This document shows, piece after piece, positions 11,288 through 21,497 of a DNA stretch of 64,000 nucleotides. Numbering within the stretch: position 1 is the stretch's first letter; each line of letters starts with the position of its first letter. The position numbers and the translations under genes are program-made. The notes under the pieces are model-generated. The model had not been told where the DNA came from, ran no database searches, and saw nothing but the letters and a program-made list of their open reading frames with translations. The stretch comes from Gliomastix tumulicola (Eukaryota > Ascomycota > Sordariomycetes > Hypocreales > Bionectriaceae). The stretch spans positions 4,859,782-4,923,781 of the forward strand of contig BCHX01000003.1 in the NCBI GenBank assembly GCA_001599755.1. Direction: 5' to 3'.

Positions 11288-12741
11288 CTACCCCAGGATT
11301 TGGTCCCTGCGGTTCATCAGTATCAGCATCGCATTCACAGGTTGAGATACGAAGCGAGAAGAGCATTGGGAATACGTACGTATAACTGTCCTCTGGCAGG
11401 CGGATGCCATCGTGGATCGAGATGCCCATGAGACGGCCGCCGTCGACGGTCAACAGAGCGTAGTTCATGTATCCACCACCAGGACTTGACAGCATCAAGA
11501 CCGGACCGACCATCTCCTCTGGGCGACCGGCTCTGCCGGCGGTACAGCGCATAGCTGCCTTGGTGGCCTGGTTGTTGATCTTGTATTCATGCTTTCCGGA
11601 CGTGGTTCCGGTCATCTCCGATGGGAAGATACCGGGACAGATGGTGTTGACCCGAATTTTCATCCTGGAAAGCGATTAGACGGGCTGTTTCATGTAGAGA
11701 GGACGGAGCGGAGGACATACGGATGCAGACGGCCGGCTAGAAGCTTTGCAAGATGGACAGCTGAGAAAAGCCTTTGTTAGATCTTTAGTAGGAACTAACG
11801 ACGAACATGTACTTACTAGCAGCCTTAGAGACTCCGTAGGTAATTGAGCCCATAGACCTGGCCACATGTTAGCATATCTATCTTGCGGCGACTGCAGCTG
11901 GGGAGATCTATACCTCTGGTTGCCGATCGCTGCGAGCGAGGCGATTACGCACACGTTCGGATCGGCTGACTTTCGTAGAAGAGGGATAAAGTTGACTGTC
12001 AAGAAATAGACACCCATGACGTTGACTAGGTCTTGTTAGTAGTCAGGTATGATAAAAATGTCATGACTTGCAACCTACTCTGATTACTCCGATCAAAGTC
12101 CTCCCTGAATTGGACAGGTTAGCGTGGTGATGTACAGAAGGAACAGTGAACATACTCCTCGACACCGTTGATCAGCAGGTTCTCGACTTGGTCGGCTGTA
12201 AATTTGTCAGACCCAAATGCACTTCGGGGAAGCAATCCAAGTCTCATCGCAACACACCGTCATTATGGTCATCGGCCAATACTCTCCACGGACTGTTGAC
12301 GCCGGCGCAGTTGATTAGTGTGTCGACCTGCCGGACTATTAGTCATCTCCACACACTTCTATTGACTTGAGGCCAATGGTGAAGTCAAATCATGGATTAG
12401 GAAACGTACATGCGATTCTTTCGCTTGAATCGCCTCGACGATTTTCTGGCACCCAACCTTGGTCTGGACATCTCCTTGGAGACTGAGTATCTCGGTCAGC
12501 ATAAAAGCTCAGGGTAGATCATTGTAAGAAAGACTCACGTGTGGATGTCTCCCCCAATCTGGGATGCTGCGGTATCCAGAGCCTCCTGTCTCCGTCCAAT
12601 GATATACACCTTGGCTCCGTTCACGGCAAAGCCCTCGGCGATGGCCTTGCCGAGGCCGGAACCACCCCCGGTGACGACGATGACCTTCCCCTTGACGGAG
12701 AAGAGGTCCTCGAGCTTGAATGAGACGTGTTGCTCAGCCAT
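11288..12741 (-). CDS. Classical short-chain dehydrogenase/reductase
   Basis: NAD(P)(H)-dependent oxidoreductase of 302 residues, split into ten exons. They are 12741-12539, 12482-12410, 12327-12258, 12195-12156, 12104-12079, 12025-11914, 11857-11817, 11760-11721, 11664-11380 and 11306-11288. The smallest internal exon is 26 nt. Every join keeps frame and conserved motifs span them. Seen are TGGGSGLG (residues 24-31), the stability motif read as INCAG, and catalytic Tyr182/Lys186 in ITYGVSK. NTICPGIFPSEM follows the active site. The last intron removes a misleading C-terminal extension and leaves the ending DSYTDQILG. Exon density is far higher than in neighbouring genes. It diverges from the PhyH-type dioxygenase across 635 bp, so the two may be co-regulated (inference). 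Substrate is unknown; a ketoreduction in the PKS pathway is possible. Confidence 0.92.
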
Positions 12742-13376
12742 CTTGGAGATGATAGAGTGGCAAGGTTAGATGTAAAGGAGGAGGTTCAAAGCGATGTTAG
12801 GCTGAGATGATAGGATGTGAGCCAAGTGACGGTGACGGTGACGGACGCTTTGTGGCTCGCTTCTGGTGGTACGTCTAGAAGGAGTATACCCCATGCGTAG
12901 TATACCTTCTATACAGTGCCATCAACCCCAAACATTCTACGAGAGATGCACATCGTCCAGCCTCCAACATCCCCGCACTTGTCCCCCTCCAATGCCGGCG
13001 TCGGCCCATGCGTCGGAGGTCGGATATCCCCTGGCCCTCCTCCGTATATCCGCCTGAATCAGCTAGCGTAGCCGACCGCTTAAGCTAACAGACCCCATTC
13101 CTTGGCATCGCGAGACCATCCTGATCAACTGACTCGTCAGGCCGTCGGTCGTAAGACACAGCTTTCGTGTGTGGGGGAGACTAGGGTGTGGTGCTCGGTA
13201 TCGGAGCATTGGTGATGGCTTCGACAGAAAAAAAAAGGAGGGGTAAGGAATCTGGAGTTGAGCGCGCAACAGTTCAAATACAGTTGCTGTCCGGGACGAC
13301 GCTAATCGATCAGATAACGATTTCGGTTGTCAGTTGTCACCACGCTCAAGTCACACTATCACCAAGAAATTCCACC
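12742..13376. promoter_or_regulatory. Shared divergent promoter region of SDR and PhyH dioxygenase
   Basis: 635 bp between the start codons of divergently transcribed genes. Contains a short GACGGT tandem run near 12830-12845 and no open frame of note. Bidirectional control is inferred from layout only. Confidence 0.45.
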
Positions 13377-14602
13377 ATGGCAGCAGACTCCAAGCCCGAC
13401 GGCCCTCAGGTCATCTCCCTGACCAACGAGGAGCGCGATAGCGGCGTCATGGGCGACAAGAAGCTCTACGACGCCATCGAAGCCTTCTTCACTGATGGCC
13501 TGGTCGTCATTGAGAATGCCATTGATGTTGCCATCATCGAGAAGCTCAATGACAGGATGCTCCAGGACACAGAAAAGCTCATGAGCGGTCAGGGTGCAGT
13601 CCACTTCAAGTGAGTCGCCTCCATCTATCCCATAATGGACGGACATCTCCATTGACACTACTACAGCCACTTAAATGAGAACGCGAAGACAAAGGGCGCA
13701 GCCGCAGGCGGCAACCTATCACAGGTTCCCCCGCTGGAGAAAGGTGAGCCTCCTTAAAACCTCCAACACCCATCCCATGCCCAGCTGCTGACACATTCAC
13801 CAGAGCACCTCTACCCCGACGTCTATGCCAACAAGCATGCCACCCGCGTCGTCTCGAACATCCTCGGCCCTCGCCCCGAAGTCCACTTCATCCGATCCAA
13901 CACCCTCCTCGCGACAGAGGAGCGCCAGCACGTCCACGCCGATCTCCGCTTCGAGCACCCGGAGCACCCCTTTGCCGTCGCATACAACACCTGTCTCATT
14001 GACTGCGGACCCGAGAACGGCACGACGGAGCTGTGGCTGGGCACGCAGAACACGAACCTCGATGACCATCGCGAGCTCGGAGAGCCCATGATCGCCGAGA
14101 GCAAGCTGGAGGAGAGGCGCAAGGTTCGGGGTCCTTGCTACCCGAGTTTGAAGAGGGGTTCTATTGTTCTTCGAGATTTGCGACTGTGGTGAGTGAACGG
14201 CCGGTGAAGAGGAGGGCGATATCTCCAGGGTGTATGCTAATGACGTATCCAGGCACGCTGGCATGCCCAACCCGACAAACGACACGAGAATCATGCTCGC
14301 CATCGTTTTCTACGCTGCGTAAGTCATCCCAAACGAGGCTTAGATCCGTACCCCTACTCGAGCGGATATCTGACTTTCTGCATAGCTGGTACAAGAACGG
14401 AGTCATCACCCAGATGCCCGAGTCGCTCAGACCGACCGTCGAGGCCCTGGAGGAGTACGGCCAGCACAAGATCGCAGTCGAATGGGTGCCCGATGAAGGA
14501 TATGACTATCTCAACATCAAGTTCAGCAACAACTTTAGCTCGATGTTGACGCCCTGGGTGTGGGAGAAGATCCAGCACATCAAGACGGTCAAGGGATATT
14601 AA
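13377..14602 (+). CDS. PhyH-family Fe(II)/2-oxoglutarate dioxygenase
   Basis: Predicted non-haem iron oxygenase of 325 residues, related to phytanoyl-CoA hydroxylase and fungal metabolite dioxygenases. Exons are 13377-13609, 13667-13743, 13804-14188, 14253-14318 and 14386-14602, summing to 326 codons. The start MAADSKPDG lies in a good context (CCACCATGG). The N-terminal part holds AFFTDGLVVIENAID, typical of the family. The iron-binding HxD reads HAD within QHVHADLRFE. The distal His is in LWHAGMPN, assembled across an exon junction, and the 2-oxoglutarate-binding Arg follows in TRIML. No signal peptide is present. In fungal clusters such enzymes carry out hydroxylation, desaturation or ring formation; the reaction here is unknown. 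It is the rightmost gene I would assign to the cluster. Confidence 0.93.
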
Positions 14603-15352
14603 ATGATGACATGTACTTTCGCTTGTAACAATCTGTCGATGCTCTTTTATCAATTTTTCCGAACCCCCAAGTTCATATATTCAGTGTCGTTTCTCTTGGA
14701 TGCCATATTGACTTCCAGGTTGAACACGTGCGGGATGCGTTATGCCACTGCCAGATGACACCACATAAAGCAACAGACCACGGATGAGAAATGCTATTCG
14801 CACTATAGTGGTGTGTGCCTGCAGGAGAGGAGACCCATCGGCTGCTTGGTCTTATACCTTTACCCACACCATAATGTGTAAAATAAGGCCGGGCTGTTAC
14901 TCTAGTGCCTACGTAGGGCTTGCCTCTATATGGTACGTCTGCCTCAATTATATCGTCTGCCAATAGTGAAGCACGCCTATATGGAGCTTTAGGCGCCTGA
15001 CAGGGCAGCCTTGGTTGATCTAGACTGCCTAGAGCCGTATGTTCAGATACATTGAAGGGCCGGAAGATCTATGAGCAAAGACCACTATGGTGCGAATAAC
15101 ATTCTTCTATAGTGCGAGTAGTATTTCTCCCACGGAGATTACCTAAGGCTGTGTGTGAGCTGGTCATCGCTCTATCAAGCTTTTACGCTCAGCATCTTTG
15201 ACATCAAGCGCCGGGGTAATATTAGCCAAGTTCTTGGTGGAAGGTTCTTGTAAAGGGCAGAAGCGAAGCTCGATCATCCAGTTGTCTATTGATAAATACA
15301 GACGACCCCCTTCATATAGATATAGAAACAGGGCTATAAGCTCGCGTTTCGC
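14603..15352. other. Intergenic region between two convergent genes
   Basis: 750 bp between the stop of the dioxygenase and the stop of the permease at 15353. AT-richer than its flanks, with no convincing open frame. It marks a plausible boundary between the PKS cluster and the next module. Confidence 0.55.
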
Positions 15353-17342
15353 TTAGAATCCAATGTAGCGCCATCCAAGATCGATCTGCTGCTGGGTAAC
15401 ACCACTCTTCTTAGCCTTGGCCTGCTCCTCGGGAGTGCCGTCGAGGAGCTTGTTCAGCCGCCTGACATGGAGCAGGTACGTAGTGATGACGAGGAAAAAG
15501 CCAGCGACACAGCCGAGCACTGAAGATACCAAACGTTAGACCCTGGCCCTGATTGCACGCATGGGAGATGATGTGGGGAACTTACGGCAGCCGAAAGCGG
15601 CAAAGTACCGAGGAGGAGCGTAGTAGAGATAGCTGCCCCAGATGTTGGAAAGACCTCCGATCGAGTTGAGCATGGCTGTGGCCGCAGCTCGCTTCTGGTA
15701 AGGGCGGGCCATGTGCAGGTTGACCGTCTTGTAGAGCATAATTTGAGGGCCGGCTATTGATAAAAGGTCAGTCAGTCAGTTTCGCATCGACAGACTAACA
15801 CAGCATGAACGAAACATACAGCAGACAGATGGCATCAACATCATGGCAAAGTATCGCGGAGCCGTTTGCGTAGTGGCCATGGCGATGACATATGCGATAA
15901 CCGCAATCCCGAGACAGGATACAATGATCTTGTACATGGCATCTTTGCGCTGCACGGGAGGTCAAGAGTTAGCATTACGCTCTAAAGCACCTGAGAAAGA
16001 AATTTTTTAAAAAAAAAAATAAGACAAGACACTCACATCGCTGATATACGAGATGATGTAAAAGACGATAGCCGCCAGGATGAACGGAGGCGCAGTGAGA
16101 AGCATAGTGTTGATCTTATTGTATCCGAGAGTCTGAACGATGGACGGGAAGAAGTTGACGATGGTGCCCATGGCCTGCGCCATGCCCATGCACCAGACGA
16201 GAGCCCAGATCTTGGGGTCGAGGAAGGCCTGCTTGAAGCCACCGAGGGTCGTCGAGTCCTCGCTGGCCTCGGTGTCGCCGGCCTCCTTCTCGAGACGCCA
16301 GACGGCGAAGTCGCGCTCGATGGGCTTCAGCAGGCGGGCGTTGTGGGGGAACTCGGGCATCAGGAAGGCGAAGATGATGCCACATCCGATGGTCACGACA
16401 CCCTCGCTGCGTTACAGTCTTTCTGTCAGTCGATCCTATTCATGTGTGTATGTATGTATGGTGCCGTTCGGTCGAAGTAGGTTGCTTACACGATAAACAG
16501 CCAGCGCCAGCCGGCGATGCCATGCCGTCCATCAAGCGTCAGGCAGGCCGCAGCGACGAAGCCGCCGAACGCGCTGCCAAGCATCTGAAACATGAAGAGC
16601 GCCGCCAGGCGCTTGCCGAGCTCGTTCTTGGTATACCAGGCGCTGAGGAAGTAGATCATGCCGGGGAAGAAGACGGCCTCGGTCACACCGAGGAAGACGC
16701 GAACGACGAGAAGGGACTGGTATGTCTTGACGGCGGCAGTCGTGCTGCTGACGGCTCCCCAGATAATGGCAGCGGAGCAGATGTCTATTGACAAGGTGGT
16801 GTTAGCCGCCGATGGAATGAATATGAGGATCGACGCGCGGACTCACATAGACCGGGGCGGCTGATCTTGGTCATGATCATGTTGGAGGGGATCTGGAACG
16901 GGATGTAACCGACTAATAGATGCTGTTAGAGGATCAACTTTGGCCACAGAGAGACGAAGACCCTACCGAAAAGGATGGAGATGGCTGTGGCGAACTGCTG
17001 GGCATCCATGTTGAGGTCGTCCATGATCCCGTAGACCTTAGTAGCCGCAAGAGCAGATCGATCGACGTAGTTAAGAATGTACAGAATACCCATGATAGGC
17101 CTGAGAGATCGTTAGCATATGCCTTCCAAAGGCTCAATCTCCCCGTTCCAGCTTCACCAAACTCACATGATGACCATGTCCATCTTCCGGACCATCTTCG
17201 TCTCCATCGTCTTCAGCTCCGCCTCGCTCATGCCTGCAATGCTCGCGGGCATGGGAGCCGTCCGCTCAGCGTGCTCAGACTTGAAGGCCTCATCATCGCC
17301 AGAGTTGACGATGGTGCCCATGTCCTTCTCAGAAGACGTCAT
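15353..17342 (-). CDS. MFS permease, anion:cation symporter (Dal5/TNA1-like) family
   Basis: Predicted plasma-membrane importer of an organic acid or vitamin, 501 residues. Eight exons: 17342-17167, 17100-16967, 16912-16847, 16784-16490, 16406-16037, 15949-15820, 15753-15586 and 15519-15353. The sum is 502 codons. The start MTSSEKDMG at 17342 is preferred over an upstream in-frame ATG at 17417, which would add an unusual basic tail. Family marks are YILNYVDRSALA in the first helix and VGYIPFQIPSNMIM after it. The sequence RVFLGVTEAVFFPGMIYFLSAWY, cut by family convention as RVFLG...EAVFFPG, and the WRWLFI...EG segment complete the picture. About 12 helices are visible. It heads a group with an aldolase, a hydroxyacid dehydrogenase and a Zn2Cys6 regulator, so a sugar-acid or hydroxy-acid substrate is plausible (inference). 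Confidence 0.93.
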
Positions 17343-18391
17343 GATGGCTCCTCTCTCTCTCCTGGGGATACGTTCAATGGCAACAAAGTATGAGGGTACA
17401 GACAGCGTCAATGGCACAAATGTCTATCAGGGTGATGGCAAGAGAGTTGAAGAGAAGGGCAACGGCGCTCCTACTATTTAATCTTGGGCCAGAAGGGTGA
17501 AGGGGACTGGAGAGGAGAGAGAAGAGAAAACGGGCTGGGCGACGAACCGCCGGCTAAGCACAGCTAGCTTCAATGTGAGGGGTCTGGGGTTTTCCCCAAT
17601 CCCAGGCAGGCTCTGTCTGGCCCGCACGGCTGGGATTATGCTTGAAAAACGTGGGCAATGTCATTTTTCCCAGTGGGAGGGAACTCGGAATCCGGGGTCA
17701 ATTTCGCAACAGGATCCATGTTTCCTCCCTCTCCACAGCGAGGTCAGAGAGTGCGGAGGAATTGCCGACGGTTACTAGTCAGTTAAAAGGGCCAGGAGGG
17801 CCAAGCCGTCGGCTACGCTAAGACAAGACTACTCCATCAGCCCAGGCCCGACGGGTAGACATCCTTTCATGCTGTCTGTTGTATCCGAACGGCCGGCTTG
17901 TTGAGGTATCAGTGTGTCGCGTGCTTTGAAAATTTCATTCATTCATTCATTCAACATGGTCGGGGCTTGGGAGCTTTATGTTCGATAGCGCAATGCCCAG
18001 AGACTATCGTCTGGCCTGTTGGCGAGCCGATGGGACGCGACGAGCCTGGTCACGTCTCCTCACATGATTCACCACCGGGCTTCTAGATGACTTGGTCTAG
18101 AATCTGTCACGTCCGCAGCTGGGGTATGCCGACTCTGGCCTGTGATAACCGACGGAAAGATGTACCATGGGAGCCCGACAAGTCGGATACGCTGACAGGA
18201 ACAGACGCGGATTCGATCCTACTCAAACGCCATGTTCTTCTAGTAACGCGATGATGAGCACCCAAGTAAGCCGTAGATGTGCAAGTGGATGATGGAGATC
18301 TAGAAAGTTGCATGTCTATGATCTGTAGAGGGCAGCTCATGATCACCCAATACCAGGTCTGCCGTGCTACGGACTCTCTGTAATCTGTACT
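17343..18391. other. Intergenic region upstream of the permease
   Basis: About 1 kb containing the permease promoter and the aldolase 3' region. It has an ATTC tetranucleotide run at 17936-17952. No further gene is supported. Confidence 0.55.
17936..17952. repeat. CATT tetranucleotide microsatellite
   Basis: About four and a half CATT units in intergenic DNA. Confidence 0.8.
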
Positions 18392-19573
18392 CTATAGCCT
18401 CTTCTCGACCTCAACCAGCGGGCTGCACGTGTCCAAGATCCAGGTCTGCTTCTTCAGATCAGAGTACTCAGGATACGGCCTCCGGCAGTGGCAGCTCTCG
18501 AGAGGGTACCCGAGCAGCTTGGCCACCACCCACTTCGTCCCGTTGATGCCGCCCTTTGCGAAGCCCCATTCCATCTGCGCCAGCTTGATCTGCGCTGCCT
18601 CGGCGGCCTTGAGCTTTCCAGCGTTGTACAAGTCGTAGATCTCGATACATGCCTACAATCACCGCGTTTAGTCCTCTACTTATTCTTCTTCTCCCTTGGC
18701 ACAAAAAAGGGGGCCACCTACCTTAGGGAACAGGTTCGCAACGCCAGTGATGACGCCCGTGCCTCCGATGGCAAGGCAAGGCGTAAGCCAGTCGCTCTGC
18801 CCGGCAATGGCGCTGAACTGCTCCGGCTCGAATTCGGCGCGGATACGAGGCACCTTCGCGATGCCACCGCAGGTGAGCTTGACGCCGACGATGTTGGGGT
18901 GCTTGCCGAGCGCGCTCAGCATTTCCGAGTTCACGTCGAGACCGGCCGCGACACCGGGGAAGTTGTAGATGACGATCGGCAGGGGACTCGCATCGGCAAG
19001 CTGGACGTAGACATTAGTTAGTTCTCGTTGCATACATACACTCAAAATGTGGGTGTAATCCCGCGTACCTCCTGGAAGAACGCCACGATAGCATCCTGGC
19101 TCATAGCAAAGTGGAAGTAGCTCGGCGTCAGGACGAGCACAAAGTCAGCCCCGGCCTCGGCCGCCAGACGCGTCTCCGCGATGACATCCCGCGTGCACTG
19201 GCCGCCGCAGCCGAGCGTGACGGGGAGATCCGGACGGCCTGCTTCGACGGCGACTTCGCGTGTGAGGGAGACGAGACGGGCTTTTTCGTCGGAGGTGAGG
19301 GTGACGGACTCGCCGTTGGTGCCTGCGAGGACGACTGTTGGTTGGGGGGGGAGGAGAAGGTCAGTGACGCGTTCGAGGTGGTGCACTCTCCGGGAGTCAA
19401 GATTCGCGGGACGTACCACCGTGGAGGCCGGACTTGACGAGAAACTCCAGATGCTTCTTCTGCAACGGCCAGTCGACCTCCTGGTTCGATGTGCCGGCAA
19501 ACCACGTCAAGCTGGGCACGTGGATGCCAGGAGGGAAAGGCCTGCTGCCCGATCGGTCTGCCATCGAGCCCAT
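18392..19573 (-). CDS. DHDPS/NAL-family aldolase (2-keto-3-deoxy acid or 4-hydroxy-2-oxoglutarate type)
   Basis: Class I (Schiff-base) aldolase of 320 residues. Exons are 19573-19417, 19334-19069, 19000-18722 and 18652-18392, all in frame. The TIM-barrel marks of the DapA family are clear. GTNGE (57-61) binds the keto-acid carboxylate. Tyr125 lies in TPSYF, Tyr153 in YNFPG, and the Schiff-base Lys182 in GVKLTCGG. Fungal members of this family include L-threo-3-deoxy-hexulosonate aldolase of galacturonate catabolism and 4-hydroxy-2-oxoglutarate aldolase. Either would release pyruvate plus a small aldehyde (glyceraldehyde or glyoxylate). Lysine biosynthesis is unlikely, since fungi use the alpha-aminoadipate route. 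The gene diverges from a hydroxyacid dehydrogenase, an enzyme able to reduce such products. The exact substrate is not determined by the sequence. Confidence 0.92.
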
Positions 19574-20404
19574 GTTAGCTAACGTCGTTGTCGGTGATTG
19601 ATGTGGCGGAATTAGCAAGAGAAGCAAGCTGCCGTGTCAAGAGCTGGTCTGATTACAATCTCTCGTCCGTCTTGGGTCAAATGCTCAAATGCACAAAGTC
19701 AGAGAATCAACGTTCATGACCAGAAAACCAGCATGCAAACAGGTCAAACAAAAAGTCACGGAGCTTGTCTTGATACCCCGATTTTCTCGACAAAAACGCC
19801 GACCCTGCATCCTGAGCACCGCCGAAGTCGCTGTACGATAGCGACAGAGGGGCTTCCTGGGCATCCCGCGCTGCAACTAACAAGGGTCTCTATCCCCAAT
19901 ATCGGCTCGCTATCGGGCGATGGCAGGGCAAGTCTTTCCCCAAGCTTCTCCCCGCCTTCACTCGCCCAATGAAACGACCGCTGTTCATCGACAACATGCT
20001 CATCCCCAGACTCATGACCAGATACCGGAGTCATGCTGCATGACTCGGAAACCCAGTAGTCACTTTTCCGCCGCTTCTCACGTCTGCTTCAGGCTAGCGC
20101 TGCCGACGTGCTTCACAGCCCCAGCGGCCTCGTGAGTCGTGCGGAGAGTCACAGCAGGGGGGACGCTCCGAACGATGTGGAGAGACCTTGTTCATGCACG
20201 GAGAGGAGGGGGAAGCGGCATCGGGGACGACGCCGATGCTGCCGATGGGTAGACGACGATGCTTCATCGGTGGTTCAGGCTCAGTAGATAACGATGCTGT
20301 TTCCATATGTGCGTGGCACCCACTGATATCAGCTGATCATATCAATACTCCGGAAGAAGAGATCCCCTTTCCCCCCCTTAAGCACCATAAGCACCACCTT
20401 CACC
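19574..20404. promoter_or_regulatory. Divergent promoter region between aldolase and hydroxyacid dehydrogenase
   Basis: 831 bp between two divergent start codons. No open frame is convincing. The arrangement suggests shared control, possibly by the Zn2Cys6 protein encoded next door. I did not identify a specific CGG-type operator with confidence. Confidence 0.45.
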
Positions 20405-21445
20405 ATGTCCAAGCCCGTCATCCTCCACCTCGGCGACCCGATCGAGTTCAACCCGGACCTGTACAAGCAGCTCCAGGCCACCTTCACCGTCGTCCAGCCG
20501 TCCCTCGAGGAGCGCCAGCGCCCGGCGTGGCTGCAGGCCCTCCGCGACGGCAAATGGGGCGACTTCCAGGCCGTCTTCCGGCCCTTCTGGAACACGGGCG
20601 GCGAGATGGGCCGCTGGGACGCCGAGATGATCCCGCTGCTGCCGTCCTCGCTGCGCGTCTTCGCGTCCGCGGGCGCCGGGTATGACTGGGCTGACGTCGA
20701 CCTGCTCGCGGCCGCGGGCATCCTCTACTGCAACGGCGCGGCCGCGAGCTCCGAGGCCGTGGCGGATCTGGCCATCTACCACATCATCTCCGTCTTCCGC
20801 AACGTGCAATGGAGCAACATGGCCGCGCGCACGGGCGACGCCGAGGCCTTCCTCGACGCCCACAGGAACGTGCCCGTCGGCGCGCACAACCCGGCCGGAC
20901 ACACGCTCGGCGTCGTCGGCCTGGGCAACATCGGGTACAAGATCGCGACCAAGGCGTACCGGTGCTTCGGCATGCGCATCGCGTACCACGACATCGCGGC
21001 CAAGAGCGCCGAGCAGGAGGCCGCGCTGGGCGGGGCGGTCCTGTACAAGGAGCTCGAGGATATGCTCGCCGTGGCGGACTGCGTCGTGCTCGCGGCGCCC
21101 GGCAGTGGAGGGCGGAAGATCCTGGACGCGGAGCGAATCGCGAAGATGAAGAAGGGTTCGCGGGTGGTGAACATTGCACGGGGCACACTCATCGACGAGG
21201 AGGCGCTGGCGGACGCGCTCGAGAGCGGACATGTCTATTCCATCGGGCTGGACGTCCACGCCGACGAGCCTACGGTGAACCCGCGCTTCATCAAGAGCCG
21301 GAACGCCACGTTGACTTCACACAACGCCGGAGCCGCGTTCGAGACGTCCAGTGGCTTCGAGGCGCTCTCCATGCAGAACGTCCTGGCGGTGCTCGATGGC
21401 AAGGAGCCGTTGACGCCGGTTAACAAGCATCTGATGAAGGCGTAA
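20405..21445 (+). CDS. D-isomer-specific 2-hydroxyacid dehydrogenase (glyoxylate/hydroxypyruvate reductase-like)
   Basis: NAD(P)H-dependent oxidoreductase of 346 residues in a single exon. The start MSKPVILHLGDP is preceded by CACCATG. The nucleotide fold begins with GVVGLGNIG, glycines 172-177. The catalytic set is complete: Arg259 in NIARGTLID, Glu288 in DVHADEP and His306 in TSHNAGA (more often TPH). The family reduces 2-oxo acids such as glyoxylate, hydroxypyruvate or phenylpyruvate to D-hydroxy acids. No targeting signal is evident, so the cytosol is likely. The gene diverges from the aldolase and converges on the Zn2Cys6 gene, with only 52 bp between the two stop codons. A role in reducing the aldolase product is inferred from this context. 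Confidence 0.94.
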   Translation: MSKPVILHLGDPIEFNPDLYKQLQATFTVVQPSLEERQRPAWLQALRDGKWGDFQAVFRPFWNTGGEMGRWDAEMIPLLPSSLRVFASAGAGYDWADVDLLAAAGILYCNGAAASSEAVADLAIYHIISVFRNVQWSNMAARTGDAEAFLDAHRNVPVGAHNPAGHTLGVVGLGNIGYKIATKAYRCFGMRIAYHDIAAKSAEQEAALGGAVLYKELEDMLAVADCVVLAAPGSGGRKILDAERIAKMKKGSRVVNIARGTLIDEEALADALESGHVYSIGLDVHADEPTVNPRFIKSRNATLTSHNAGAAFETSSGFEALSMQNVLAVLDGKEPLTPVNKHLMKA

Positions 21446-21497
21446 GATAGATATAATAAACAAGCTTAGATAGACTGTTGAGATGTACATAAGTAGT

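Noticed and set aside
20378..21259. 293-codon antisense frame under the hydroxyacid dehydrogenase
   Set aside because: The plus strand has the complete Arg/Glu/His catalytic set; the antisense frame lacks any domain.
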